This document shows, one piece after another, positions 13,674 to 20,257 of a DNA stretch of 20,257 bases. The notes beneath the pieces were generated by a model, which worked only from the letters and a program-made list of their open reading frames with translations, searched no databases and was not told where the DNA came from. The stretch is from an uncultured Oscillospiraceae bacterium (GTDB lineage Bacteria; Bacillota; Clostridia; Oscillospirales; Acutalibacteraceae): positions 1-20,257 of the forward strand of contig UQQT01000042.1 of assembly GCA_900543395.1 (NCBI GenBank), given 5' to 3'. Position numbers and translations under genes: made by a program. Within the stretch, counting starts at the first letter, position 1, and each line of letters begins with the position of its first letter.

Positions 13674-14690
13674 ATGTCAATTCTTATCACAGGCGGAGCC
13701 GGCTTCATTGGCTCGCACACATGCGTTGAATTCCTTAACGCGGGGTACGATATCGTCGTACTCGACAACTATTCAAACAGCAGTCCCAAGTCTCTTGACA
13801 GAGTATCGGAGATAACGGGCAAAAAGTTCCCGTTTTATAACTGCGACATAAGAGACAGAGCGGGGCTTGATAAAATATTCGAAAAAGAGAATATCGAGGC
13901 GGTCATTCATTTTGCGGGTCTTAAAGCCGTCGGCGAGAGCTGCAGAAAGCCTCTTGAATATTATGAAAATAACATAGGCGGTACCGTAACTCTTCTCGAG
14001 TGTATGAGAGACCACGGATGCAAAAAGATAGTATTCAGCTCGTCGGCAACCGTTTACGGCAGTGAAAACAAGTGTCCGTTTAAAGAGGACATGAAGGTCG
14101 GCGGTACGACAAATCCCTACGGCACGACGAAGCTTTACATCGAGACTGTATTAAAGGATCTCTATACCTCGGACAACGAGTGGAGCGTGGTTCTTTTAAG
14201 ATACTTTAACCCCATCGGCGCGCACGAGAGCGGTAAGATAGGCGAGGCGCCCAACGGTATTCCCAATAACCTCATGCCCTACATTTCGCAGGTCGCGATA
14301 GGCAAGAGAGACCATCTGAGCGTATTCGGAAACAACTATCCCACGCCCGACGGAACCGGAGTCAGAGACTATATTCACGTAGTCGATCTTGCAATAGGAC
14401 ATCTTAAAGCCGTCCCCGTTCTCTTTAAACAGACGGGCGTTGAGGTATTCAACCTCGGTACGGGCAAGGGCGTAAGCGTTCTCGAACTCGTACACGCTTT
14501 CGAGGAAGCGACGGGCGTTAAGATTCCGTATGAAATCGTTGACCCGCGTCCCGGCGATATCGCTTACTGCTATGCGGACGCTTCAAAGGCTTTAAACGTA
14601 CTCGGATGGAAAGCCGAGCGCGATATTTACAAAATGTGCGAGGATACGTGGCGTTGGCAGAAGAACAACCCCAACGGCTACGACGACTGA
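13674..14690 (+). CDS. galE: UDP-glucose 4-epimerase
   Basis: Interconverts UDP-glucose and UDP-galactose, supplying galactosyl units for surface glycans or the Leloir pathway. A cytosolic extended short-chain dehydrogenase of 338 residues, the family's usual length. The NAD-binding GGAGFIGSH is at 7-15, the SSSATVYG serine motif and the NPYGTTK Tyr-x-x-x-Lys catalytic motif are present, and the LRYFNPIGAHESG segment is typical of GalE. AAAGGAAG lies about 10 bases before ATG 13674, which is 16 bases after the previous stop. It sits between two dockerin-protein genes in the same run. Confidence 0.95.
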   Translation: MSILITGGAGFIGSHTCVEFLNAGYDIVVLDNYSNSSPKSLDRVSEITGKKFPFYNCDIRDRAGLDKIFEKENIEAVIHFAGLKAVGESCRKPLEYYENNIGGTVTLLECMRDHGCKKIVFSSSATVYGSENKCPFKEDMKVGGTTNPYGTTKLYIETVLKDLYTSDNEWSVVLLRYFNPIGAHESGKIGEAPNGIPNNLMPYISQVAIGKRDHLSVFGNNYPTPDGTGVRDYIHVVDLAIGHLKAVPVLFKQTGVEVFNLGTGKGVSVLELVHAFEEATGVKIPYEIVDPRPGDIAYCYADASKALNVLGWKAERDIYKMCEDTWRWQKNNPNGYDD

Positions 14691-14718
14691 TCCCGCCGAA
14701 AAAAGGCGTTGAGCTTAA

Positions 14719-15471
14719 ATGTTCAAAAATAAAATACTGAAAAAAACGGCGGCGGTTATGTCGGTAATAATTCTGCTGTGCGTAAACGTTTTCTGCGTTT
14801 TCGCGCAGGAGAGCGTATCGGATTATTATAACTCTGACGAGGAGTTTAATTTCCTCGCCTCCGATATACTCAATTCGAGTACGGCTCTTACGCTCAGGGA
14901 CAGAGCGTCCGGCGTTACCGTCACGTTTAAGGATAAAACAAAACTGCCCGAAAATCTTTCCGTTTCGTCTTATCGTATAATTTCGGGCGATATATATGAT
15001 AAAATAAAAATAAGATTTTCTTCTCTCGATCAGTTTGACGTTTTTGCGGTCGAATTGACCGATGCGGGCGAAAAGTGGGAGTACGACGGGCTTGCCGTGT
15101 GGAGCGTTCCGATTCCCGATTCGTTTATGTCGCCGAAATGCGCGGTGTACTATATGCCCGACTCGGGCAACGCGCGAGAGTGTGTTTCGAAACAGGGCAG
15201 CGGCGAGGTTTCGTTCGTGTCGACGAATGCGGGCGTATATTATATTTATAATGACAACGGCTTCCATTTGGGCGACGTCGATAATAACGGCAAGATAAAT
15301 GCCGCGGACGCAAGACTTGTATTAAGATACTGCGCGAGACTTGAAACCTTCAGCGACGTTCAGATATTGAGCAGCGATATAAATTCGGACGGCAAGGTTA
15401 CCGCCGCCGACGCGAGACTGCTGTTGAGATACGCCGCTGGACTCGCAATACTGAAATATCTCGGAGGATAA
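14719..15471 (+). CDS. Secreted dockerin-containing protein of unknown function
   Basis: 250 residues. A clear signal peptide: basic MFKNKILKK, a hydrophobic core to about 28, and a possible cleavage after FAQ. The middle (about 31-183) matches nothing I recognise. It is rich in Ser, Asp and beta-type residues and may be a small beta-sandwich module. The C-terminal dockerin (184-245) has two nearly identical calcium loops, DVDNNGKINAAD (186-197) and DINSDGKVTAAD (220-231), each followed by an ARLxLRY helix. A weak SD (AAAAGGCG) precedes the ATG. It could bind a cohesin on a scaffoldin or surface protein; no cohesin gene lies in the window. Confidence 0.85.
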   Translation: MFKNKILKKTAAVMSVIILLCVNVFCVFAQESVSDYYNSDEEFNFLASDILNSSTALTLRDRASGVTVTFKDKTKLPENLSVSSYRIISGDIYDKIKIRFSSLDQFDVFAVELTDAGEKWEYDGLAVWSVPIPDSFMSPKCAVYYMPDSGNARECVSKQGSGEVSFVSTNAGVYYIYNDNGFHLGDVDNNGKINAADARLVLRYCARLETFSDVQILSSDINSDGKVTAADARLLLRYAAGLAILKYLGG

Positions 15472-15476
15472 TTTAA

Positions 15477-16919
15477 ATGGATATATTTCCGAAGGCTGTG
15501 GACTGCATAAAGTCCGCGGTTCGAAAGGGTGCGAAAAGAAAGGCGGAGAAAAATCCGCCCGAACGTATATACGAGCATAAATACGATTATGCCGAAGGTG
15601 TTTCGGAGCGTTTCACGGCGGGCTTCGGTTTTGCAGAAATGATACCCGAGGAAAAAATACCCGGTAGAAAAAAATACTATATAGCAGGCTACAGAATAAA
15701 CAATCCTACCGTCGGCGTTCTCGATATTCCGAGAGCAAAGGCGTTTTGGGTCGACGACAACACGGGGCGCGGAGGCGTTGTTTTCGTTGCCGTTGACTGT
15801 GTGGGACTGTTTTCGTCCGACGTTAAGGATATAAATAACAGTATGTCCGTTTTCCTTAATAACATAGGATGCAGAAGCATTAATATCTGCGCGACTCACA
15901 CGCATGCGGGCATTGATACCATGGGAATGTGGGGACCGCTTCCGCGTTCGGGCAGAGACAAAAAATATATCGAAATCGTTAAAAATGCAGTAAGACACGC
16001 CGTCGAGGACGCTTATTATTCGAGAAAAGACGGACGTATATTTGTCGGAAGCGTAAAAACCGACGAGGGATTTCAGAGAGCGGACAGACCGCCTCACGTA
16101 TTCTCCGACGTTGTTACGAGATTTCATTTTGTTCCCGACGACGGAAGCCGTGACGTGTACATAGTCAATTTTGCTTCCCACCCCGAGGCTCTTGAGGGCA
16201 GGAACTCAATGGTCAGTGCGGATTTTCCCGCATATACCGCAAAATACGTCGACGAACATCTCGGCGGAGATTTTATGTATTTCTCCGGCGCGATAGGCGG
16301 AATACGAACATGGCCTCTTGACGATAATAACGTTATTTCAATGCTTAAAACGGCACAGAAACTCGGCGAATACGTCTGCTCGGTTAAGGACGAGAGAGAG
16401 CTTAAAGCAAGCATTAATATATTAAAACGCGAATTCTATGTAGACGTTGAGAATCCCGTGTTCTATGCCGCGGGCAGAACGGGAATTATTCCTGCGGAGA
16501 TTGAATATACGGGCTCGGGCGATTTGAACATTTCGCTTAAAACGGAGATGACATATATTTCGTTCGGAGGAATAAATATGCTCCTGCTCCCGTGCGAGCT
16601 GTTCCCGGAGCTTCTTTTGGGCGGATATTTAAGTAAAGAGGAGTCGTCGATTGACGCGTCCCCCGATATGAATCCCGAACCGCTCTGCGATATAATCGGG
16701 GACAAAAATCTGCTCGTATTCGGACTTGCGAACGACGAGATAGGCTATGTTCTTGCACCGAACGACTATTTTCTCTCGGAGTCTAATCCGTTTATCGATC
16801 AACCGGTCGATAAATTCGGCAGGAGACACTATCCCGAGACTAATTCGGTAGGTTCGGGCGCGGCGTATACCATCGCAGATAATTTTAAGGAAATTGTTAA
16901 AATAATAAAGGCAAAATGA
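15477..16919 (+). CDS. Neutral/alkaline ceramidase-like amidohydrolase
   Basis: 480 residues, matching the catalytic domain of the neutral/alkaline (non-lysosomal) ceramidase family, zinc amidases that cleave N-acyl bonds of ceramides. The expected zinc ligands can be traced by motif: the His in ATHTHAGID (141/143), His235 in NFASHPEAL, Glu374 in LPCELFPE and Tyr424 in IGYVLAP. SADFPAY and FSGAIGGI match further family blocks. It is shorter than full ceramidases (about 650-700 residues), apparently lacking the C-terminal beta domain. It has no signal peptide; its first 30 residues are basic. GGAGG (15463-15467) is the SD and the ATG is 5 bases after the previous stop. The true substrate is unknown. 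Confidence 0.8.
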   Translation: MDIFPKAVDCIKSAVRKGAKRKAEKNPPERIYEHKYDYAEGVSERFTAGFGFAEMIPEEKIPGRKKYYIAGYRINNPTVGVLDIPRAKAFWVDDNTGRGGVVFVAVDCVGLFSSDVKDINNSMSVFLNNIGCRSINICATHTHAGIDTMGMWGPLPRSGRDKKYIEIVKNAVRHAVEDAYYSRKDGRIFVGSVKTDEGFQRADRPPHVFSDVVTRFHFVPDDGSRDVYIVNFASHPEALEGRNSMVSADFPAYTAKYVDEHLGGDFMYFSGAIGGIRTWPLDDNNVISMLKTAQKLGEYVCSVKDERELKASINILKREFYVDVENPVFYAAGRTGIIPAEIEYTGSGDLNISLKTEMTYISFGGINMLLLPCELFPELLLGGYLSKEESSIDASPDMNPEPLCDIIGDKNLLVFGLANDEIGYVLAPNDYFLSESNPFIDQPVDKFGRRHYPETNSVGSGAAYTIADNFKEIVKIIKAK

Positions 16920-16940
16920 AATGAAAGAGGAGTTGGAAAA

Positions 16941-18182
16941 ATGCAGGTTGCTGTAATGGGCTTCGGTACGGTCGGTTCCGGTGTTGTTGAGCTTATGGAC
17001 AAGAACCGCGACAGCATTGTCGAAAGAAGCGGACAGAATTCTCTGGAGGTAAAATATATTCTTGATATCAGAGATTTTCCCGACAGTATTTACAAGGATA
17101 AATTAGTAAAGGATTTTAACGTAATTCTCAATGACGACGACGTAAAAATCGTCGTCGAAACAATGGGCGGACTCAAGCCCGCTTACGAATTCGTAAAAAA
17201 ATGTCTTGAAAAAGGAAAGAGCGTCGTAACTTCCAATAAGGAGCTTGTTGCGCAGAAGGGCTTTGAACTGCTCGAAACCGCGAGAAAAAATAATGCGAAT
17301 TTTCTGTTTGAGGCAAGCGTGGGCGGAGGTATTCCGATTATCAGACCGTTAAGTCAGTGCCTTGCCGCAAACGAAATAGACGAAATTGCGGGAATATTAA
17401 ACGGAACAACCAATTTCATTCTGACTAAAATGATTAATGAGGGCGAGTCGTTTGATTCTGCGCTGAAAACCGCGCAGGAGCTGGGCTATGCCGAAAAGGA
17501 TCCGACAGCCGACGTCGAGGGTCACGACGCGTGCAGAAAGATTTGTATTCTCGCTTCCCTTGCGTACGGCAGACATATTTATCCCGAGTTTGTTTCGTGC
17601 GAGGGCATAACGAAAATTTCACTCGCGGACGTTGCATATGCAAAAAGCAGAGGATATGTTATAAAGCTTATCGCCAATGCAAAAAGAATGCCCGACGGTA
17701 AAATTTCGGCTTGCGTAGGTCCCGCATTTGTACGCGAACACTCACAGCTGGGCAGCGTAGAGGACGTTTTCAACGCTATTCTCGTAAGAGGAAACGCGAC
17801 GGGCGACGTTATTTTCTACGGCAAGGGCGCGGGCAAGCTCCCGACTGCGAGCGCGGTTGTTGCGGACGTTATAGACTGCGCGAAGCATACGCAAAGACCT
17901 AAGGCTTTCGGCTGGAAGCAGGACGGAGACGCTTCGTGCGTAGAGGATCCCGGCAAGGTTACCGAACCTGTTTACATCAGAGCGTTGACCGCCGACAGGG
18001 AAAAGACCGTTTCTGCTCTTAATGATAAAATCGGCGCATTAAGCGTTCTTTCGCGTCAGGGTGCGGACGAAAACGAGCTTGCCGTTATAACGAATCCCGT
18101 CGAGCGGGCAAGGCTTGACGAGGCGTTGAAGTCGATAAGCGGTTTGGATGTTAAATCGGTTATCAGAATTACGGATTATTAA
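16941..18182 (+). CDS. hom: Homoserine dehydrogenase
   Basis: Reduces aspartate semialdehyde to homoserine for threonine and methionine synthesis. 413 residues. The Rossmann nucleotide-binding motif GFGTVGSG is at 7-14, TSNKELVA at 97-104, GGGIPIIRP at 128-136, GILNGTTNFILTKM at 151-164, and the catalytic-region EKDPTADVEGHDACRK with Lys200 at 185-200. The C-terminal part (about 340-413) is an ACT domain, as in feedback-inhibited forms. A GAGGAG SD precedes the ATG. The 21-base gap upstream leaves no room for a leader or riboswitch, so control is probably allosteric or from farther upstream. lysC follows 33 bases later. Confidence 0.95.
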   Translation: MQVAVMGFGTVGSGVVELMDKNRDSIVERSGQNSLEVKYILDIRDFPDSIYKDKLVKDFNVILNDDDVKIVVETMGGLKPAYEFVKKCLEKGKSVVTSNKELVAQKGFELLETARKNNANFLFEASVGGGIPIIRPLSQCLAANEIDEIAGILNGTTNFILTKMINEGESFDSALKTAQELGYAEKDPTADVEGHDACRKICILASLAYGRHIYPEFVSCEGITKISLADVAYAKSRGYVIKLIANAKRMPDGKISACVGPAFVREHSQLGSVEDVFNAILVRGNATGDVIFYGKGAGKLPTASAVVADVIDCAKHTQRPKAFGWKQDGDASCVEDPGKVTEPVYIRALTADREKTVSALNDKIGALSVLSRQGADENELAVITNPVERARLDEALKSISGLDVKSVIRITDY

Positions 18183-18215
18183 TTATAAATTATAATATAT
18201 TTACCGGAGGAAATT

Positions 18216-19433
18216 ATGGCTCTTATAGTACAGAAATTCGGCGGAAGCTCCGTTGCAGACGCCGAGAGGGTCAATAATGTCGCCTCGATCGTCACCGATA
18301 CTTACAAGGCGGGCAATGACGTAATTGTCGTTGTTTCGGCGCAGGGCGACACGACCGACGACCTTATTGACAAGGCGAAAGAGATTAACCCCAACGCTTC
18401 AAAGAGAGAGATGGATATGCTTCTCTCTGCGGGCGAGCAGATTTCTATTTCACTGCTCGCAATGGCTATCGAAAAAATAGGCTGTCCCGTCGTTTCGATG
18501 CTCGGCTGGCAGGCGGGCTTCATTACGAACAGCGCATATTCGACGGCGAGAATAAAAAAAGTAAAAGCCGAACGCGTTAAGAACGCTATCGACAAGCATC
18601 AGATTGTCGTTGTTGCCGGATTCCAGGGGCTTAACAAATACGACGACATAACCACGCTCGGCAGGGGCGGTTCGGATACGAGCGCAGTCGCTCTCGCTGC
18701 CGTGCTTCACGCCGACAGATGTCAGATATTCACCGATGTTGAGGGCGTTTTCACCGCCGACCCGAGAAAGGTTCCCGGTGCGAAAAAGCTCGACGAAATC
18801 ACATACGACGAAATGCTCGAGCTTGCAACGCTCGGAGCGCAGGTGCTGAATAACCGCTCGGTTGAAATGGGCAAAAAATATAACGTAGAGATTGAGGTTC
18901 TCTCCAGTCTGAAGAGAGTTCCCGGAACTGTTGTTAAGGAGTCTGCAAAAATGGAAAAAATGTTAGTCAGAGGCGTTACAAAGGACACAAACGTTGCGAG
19001 AATTTCTATAATCGATTTGCCCGATATCCCCGGTATCGCGTTCAAAATTTTCGCAAAGCTTGCCTCTAAGAATATAAATGTTGATATTATTCTCCAGTCC
19101 ATCGGGAGAGAGGGTTCAAAGGATATTTCCTTTACCGTCGCGGGCGATAACGGAGACGAGGCTGTGGATATACTCAAAACCGCTATTCCCGAGCTTGAGG
19201 GTAAAAAGATTCTCTGCGAGACCAATATAGCAAAGGTTTCCGTTGTCGGTGCCGGCATGGAGACTCACCCCGGCGCGGCTGCCATGATGTTCGAGGCTCT
19301 TTATGAGCAGAATATCAATATCCAGATGATTTCGACCTCGGAAATTAAAATTTCCGTTCTTATCGATAAAAAGGACGCTGACAGAGCCGTCAGCGCGGTT
19401 CACGACAAATTCTTCCCCGAAGAGAACGGTTAA
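18216..19433 (+). CDS. lysC: Aspartate kinase
   Basis: Phosphorylates L-aspartate, the first step to lysine, threonine, methionine and diaminopimelate. 405 residues. KFGGSSVADAERV (7-19) and GRGGSDTSAVALA (149-161) form the kinase active site, with TDVEGVFTADPR (173-184) as the ATP-binding stretch. Two ACT domains (about 262-335 and 342-402) provide feedback control. CGGAGG 6-7 bases before ATG 18216 is a strong SD. An internal in-frame ATG at 18951, 9 bases after AAGGAG, could yield a 160-residue ACT-only subunit, as known for Bacillus and Corynebacterium LysC. Ends just before a strong terminator. Confidence 0.95.
   Translation: MALIVQKFGGSSVADAERVNNVASIVTDTYKAGNDVIVVVSAQGDTTDDLIDKAKEINPNASKREMDMLLSAGEQISISLLAMAIEKIGCPVVSMLGWQAGFITNSAYSTARIKKVKAERVKNAIDKHQIVVVAGFQGLNKYDDITTLGRGGSDTSAVALAAVLHADRCQIFTDVEGVFTADPRKVPGAKKLDEITYDEMLELATLGAQVLNNRSVEMGKKYNVEIEVLSSLKRVPGTVVKESAKMEKMLVRGVTKDTNVARISIIDLPDIPGIAFKIFAKLASKNINVDIILQSIGREGSKDISFTVAGDNGDEAVDILKTAIPELEGKKILCETNIAKVSVVGAGMETHPGAAAMMFEALYEQNINIQMISTSEIKISVLIDKKDADRAVSAVHDKFFPEENG
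18936..18953 (+). promoter_or_regulatory. Internal translation start within lysC (possible beta-subunit start)
   Basis: AAGGAG (18936-18941), 9 bases, then ATG (18951) in frame with lysC at codon 246. The product (18951-19433) would be 160 residues, consisting of the two ACT domains only. Confidence 0.6.
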
Positions 19434-19450
19434 TATAACGGATTGATATG

Positions 19451-19488
19451 AAAAATCCCCGAATCGCAGTGATTCGGGGATATTTTTG
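19451..19488 (+). terminator. Intrinsic terminator after lysC
   Basis: ATCCCCGAATC (19455-19465) pairs perfectly with GATTCGGGGAT (19471-19481) around a 5-base loop, followed by ATTTTTG and further T. It lies 21 bases beyond the lysC stop. Flanking A and T runs could make it bidirectional. Confidence 0.93.
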
Positions 19489-19503
19489 TTTTTGAGTGGG
19501 GGA

Positions 19504-19532
19504 TTGTATTTTGTTTCTTTCTTTCCGATAAT
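19504..19532 (+). promoter_or_regulatory. Possible promoter for the recombinase gene
   Basis: TTGTAT (19504-19509), a 17-base spacer and GATAAT (19527-19532). Transcription would start at about 19539, right at the SD, leaving a very short leader, so the assignment is tentative. Confidence 0.35.
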
Positions 19533-19552
19533 TTATGTCGGAGGTTGAGCGG

Positions 19553-20257
19553 ATGAAATTAACAAACAAAATTATAAATGATTTTAAAGTATATTTGACT
19601 GATAATGATAAGAGCGTGTATACTGTCGAAAAGTATATCCGTGATGTGATGAAATTTAAAGATTTTGCGTGCGATTGTGAGATAGTAAAAGAGACGGCGG
19701 GGGAATATAAGAATTATCTGATTAGAAACGGGTACTTTGTCAGGAGTATTAATTCTATGCTTTCATCTGTAAACGCACTGTTTGAATTTTTGAATAAAAA
19801 CGATTTGAAAGTAAAGACAATAAAAATGCAGAGAAGCGTATACTGTCCCGAGGATAAAGAGCTGACACGGGCGGAATATCAGCGACTTTGTACGGCGGCA
19901 AAGATGAAGAAAAATAACCGCCTTGAACTGATTATCGAGACGGTTTGTTCCACCGGCATACGTATAGGTGAATTAAAATATATTACGGTCGAGTCGGCTA
20001 AACGTGGAGAGGCGGTCGTAACGCTCAAAGGTAAGACGAGATATGTTTTTATATCCAAGGAGTTAAAAAGAAAACTGCTCCGTTATTCGGCGGAGCAGGG
20101 GATAAAGTCGGGTATGATATTTATAACGCGTACGGGTAAAGCCGTGAATAGGACTAATGTCTGGCGCGATATGAAAAATCTGTGCAAGGACGCAGGGGTA
20201 ATGCCCGAAAAGGTTTTTCCGCATAATTTAAGACACCTGTTTGCAAGAACATTTTAT
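19553..20257 (+). CDS. Tyrosine recombinase / phage-integrase family (partial, cut by window end)
   Basis: An open frame of 235 codons from ATG 19553, without a stop before the window ends. GGAGGT (19540-19545) is the SD, 7 bases upstream. Residues 1-85 look like an N-terminal SAM-like core-binding domain, and a linker follows. The catalytic domain has Arg137 (STGIRIGELKY), a Lys at 159 or 161 (TLKGKTR) and His224-x-x-Arg227 (PHNLRHLFA). The second His/Trp and the nucleophilic Tyr lie beyond the edge. It may be a stand-alone XerC/D-like recombinase or the integrase of an element to the right; the visible part cannot decide. A terminator separates it from lysC. Confidence 0.88.
   Translation, partial: MKLTNKIINDFKVYLTDNDKSVYTVEKYIRDVMKFKDFACDCEIVKETAGEYKNYLIRNGYFVRSINSMLSSVNALFEFLNKNDLKVKTIKMQRSVYCPEDKELTRAEYQRLCTAAKMKKNNRLELIIETVCSTGIRIGELKYITVESAKRGEAVVTLKGKTRYVFISKELKRKLLRYSAEQGIKSGMIFITRTGKAVNRTNVWRDMKNLCKDAGVMPEKVFPHNLRHLFARTFY

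Noticed and set aside
14518..15267. Long antisense open frame opposite galE and the dockerin gene
   Set aside because: Spans two well-supported genes on the other strand; composition is basic and lacks recognisable motifs, as expected of a shadow frame.
16920..16940. Threonine/lysine leader, attenuator or riboswitch before hom-lysC
   Set aside because: Only 21 bases separate hom from the upstream gene and 33 separate hom from lysC, leaving no room for a structured leader.

Overview
The window looks like chromosomal DNA from a Gram-positive gut-type Clostridia, most likely of the Oscillospiraceae/Ruminococcaceae kind. This is inferred from class B sortases, duplicated-EF-hand dockerin modules on secreted proteins, a DnaD/DnaC-type helicase-loading pair, a DUF5058-type membrane protein and Firmicutes-style promoters and Shine-Dalgarno (SD) sites. 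The species cannot be named from the sequence alone. No rRNA, tRNA, CRISPR array or insertion sequence was seen.

Region 1 (1-1608): a perfect 14-bp hairpin repeat at the left edge, a consensus promoter, and a two-gene membrane-protein operon (DUF5058-type protein plus a 221-residue partner), probably a transporter of unknown substrate.

Region 2 (1609-2984): the most unusual part. Six tandem genes on the + strand encode peptides of 30-45 residues. Each has its own SD site (GAGGTG in five, GGAGGG in one) and none has a signal peptide. Five share one amphipathic helical core whose polar residues recur every 3-4 positions and which ends at an aligned glycine. Peptide 1 has its own promoter and terminator; peptides 2-6 form a second unit ending at a strong terminator. 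They look like phenol-soluble-modulin-like or leaderless-bacteriocin-like membrane-active peptides. I recognise no named family.

Region 3 (2990-7510, minus strand): a tight six-gene housekeeping operon, zapA - dut - dnaD-like - dnaC-like - rsmA - tmk. It has a near-consensus promoter at 7482-7510 and a terminator at 2990-3025, and covers cell division, dUTP removal, helicase loading, 16S rRNA methylation and dTMP phosphorylation.

Region 4 (7531-19488, plus strand): a long co-directional run with gaps of at most about 35 bases. It holds pncC (CinA C-domain); two tandem class B sortases; a membrane-anchored protein resembling a degenerate CinA N-domain; a dockerin-SpoIID/LytB-like protein whose catalytic segments are in circularly permuted order; galE; a second dockerin protein; a neutral-ceramidase-like enzyme without a signal peptide; hom; and lysC. 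Inside lysC an in-frame ATG with a strong SD could produce a separate regulatory subunit. A terminator follows lysC. The sortases, dockerins and SpoIID-like protein suggest a cell-surface or wall-remodelling theme, with aspartate-family amino acid synthesis at the 3' end.

Region 5 (19489-20257): the start of a tyrosine recombinase gene cut off by the window edge.
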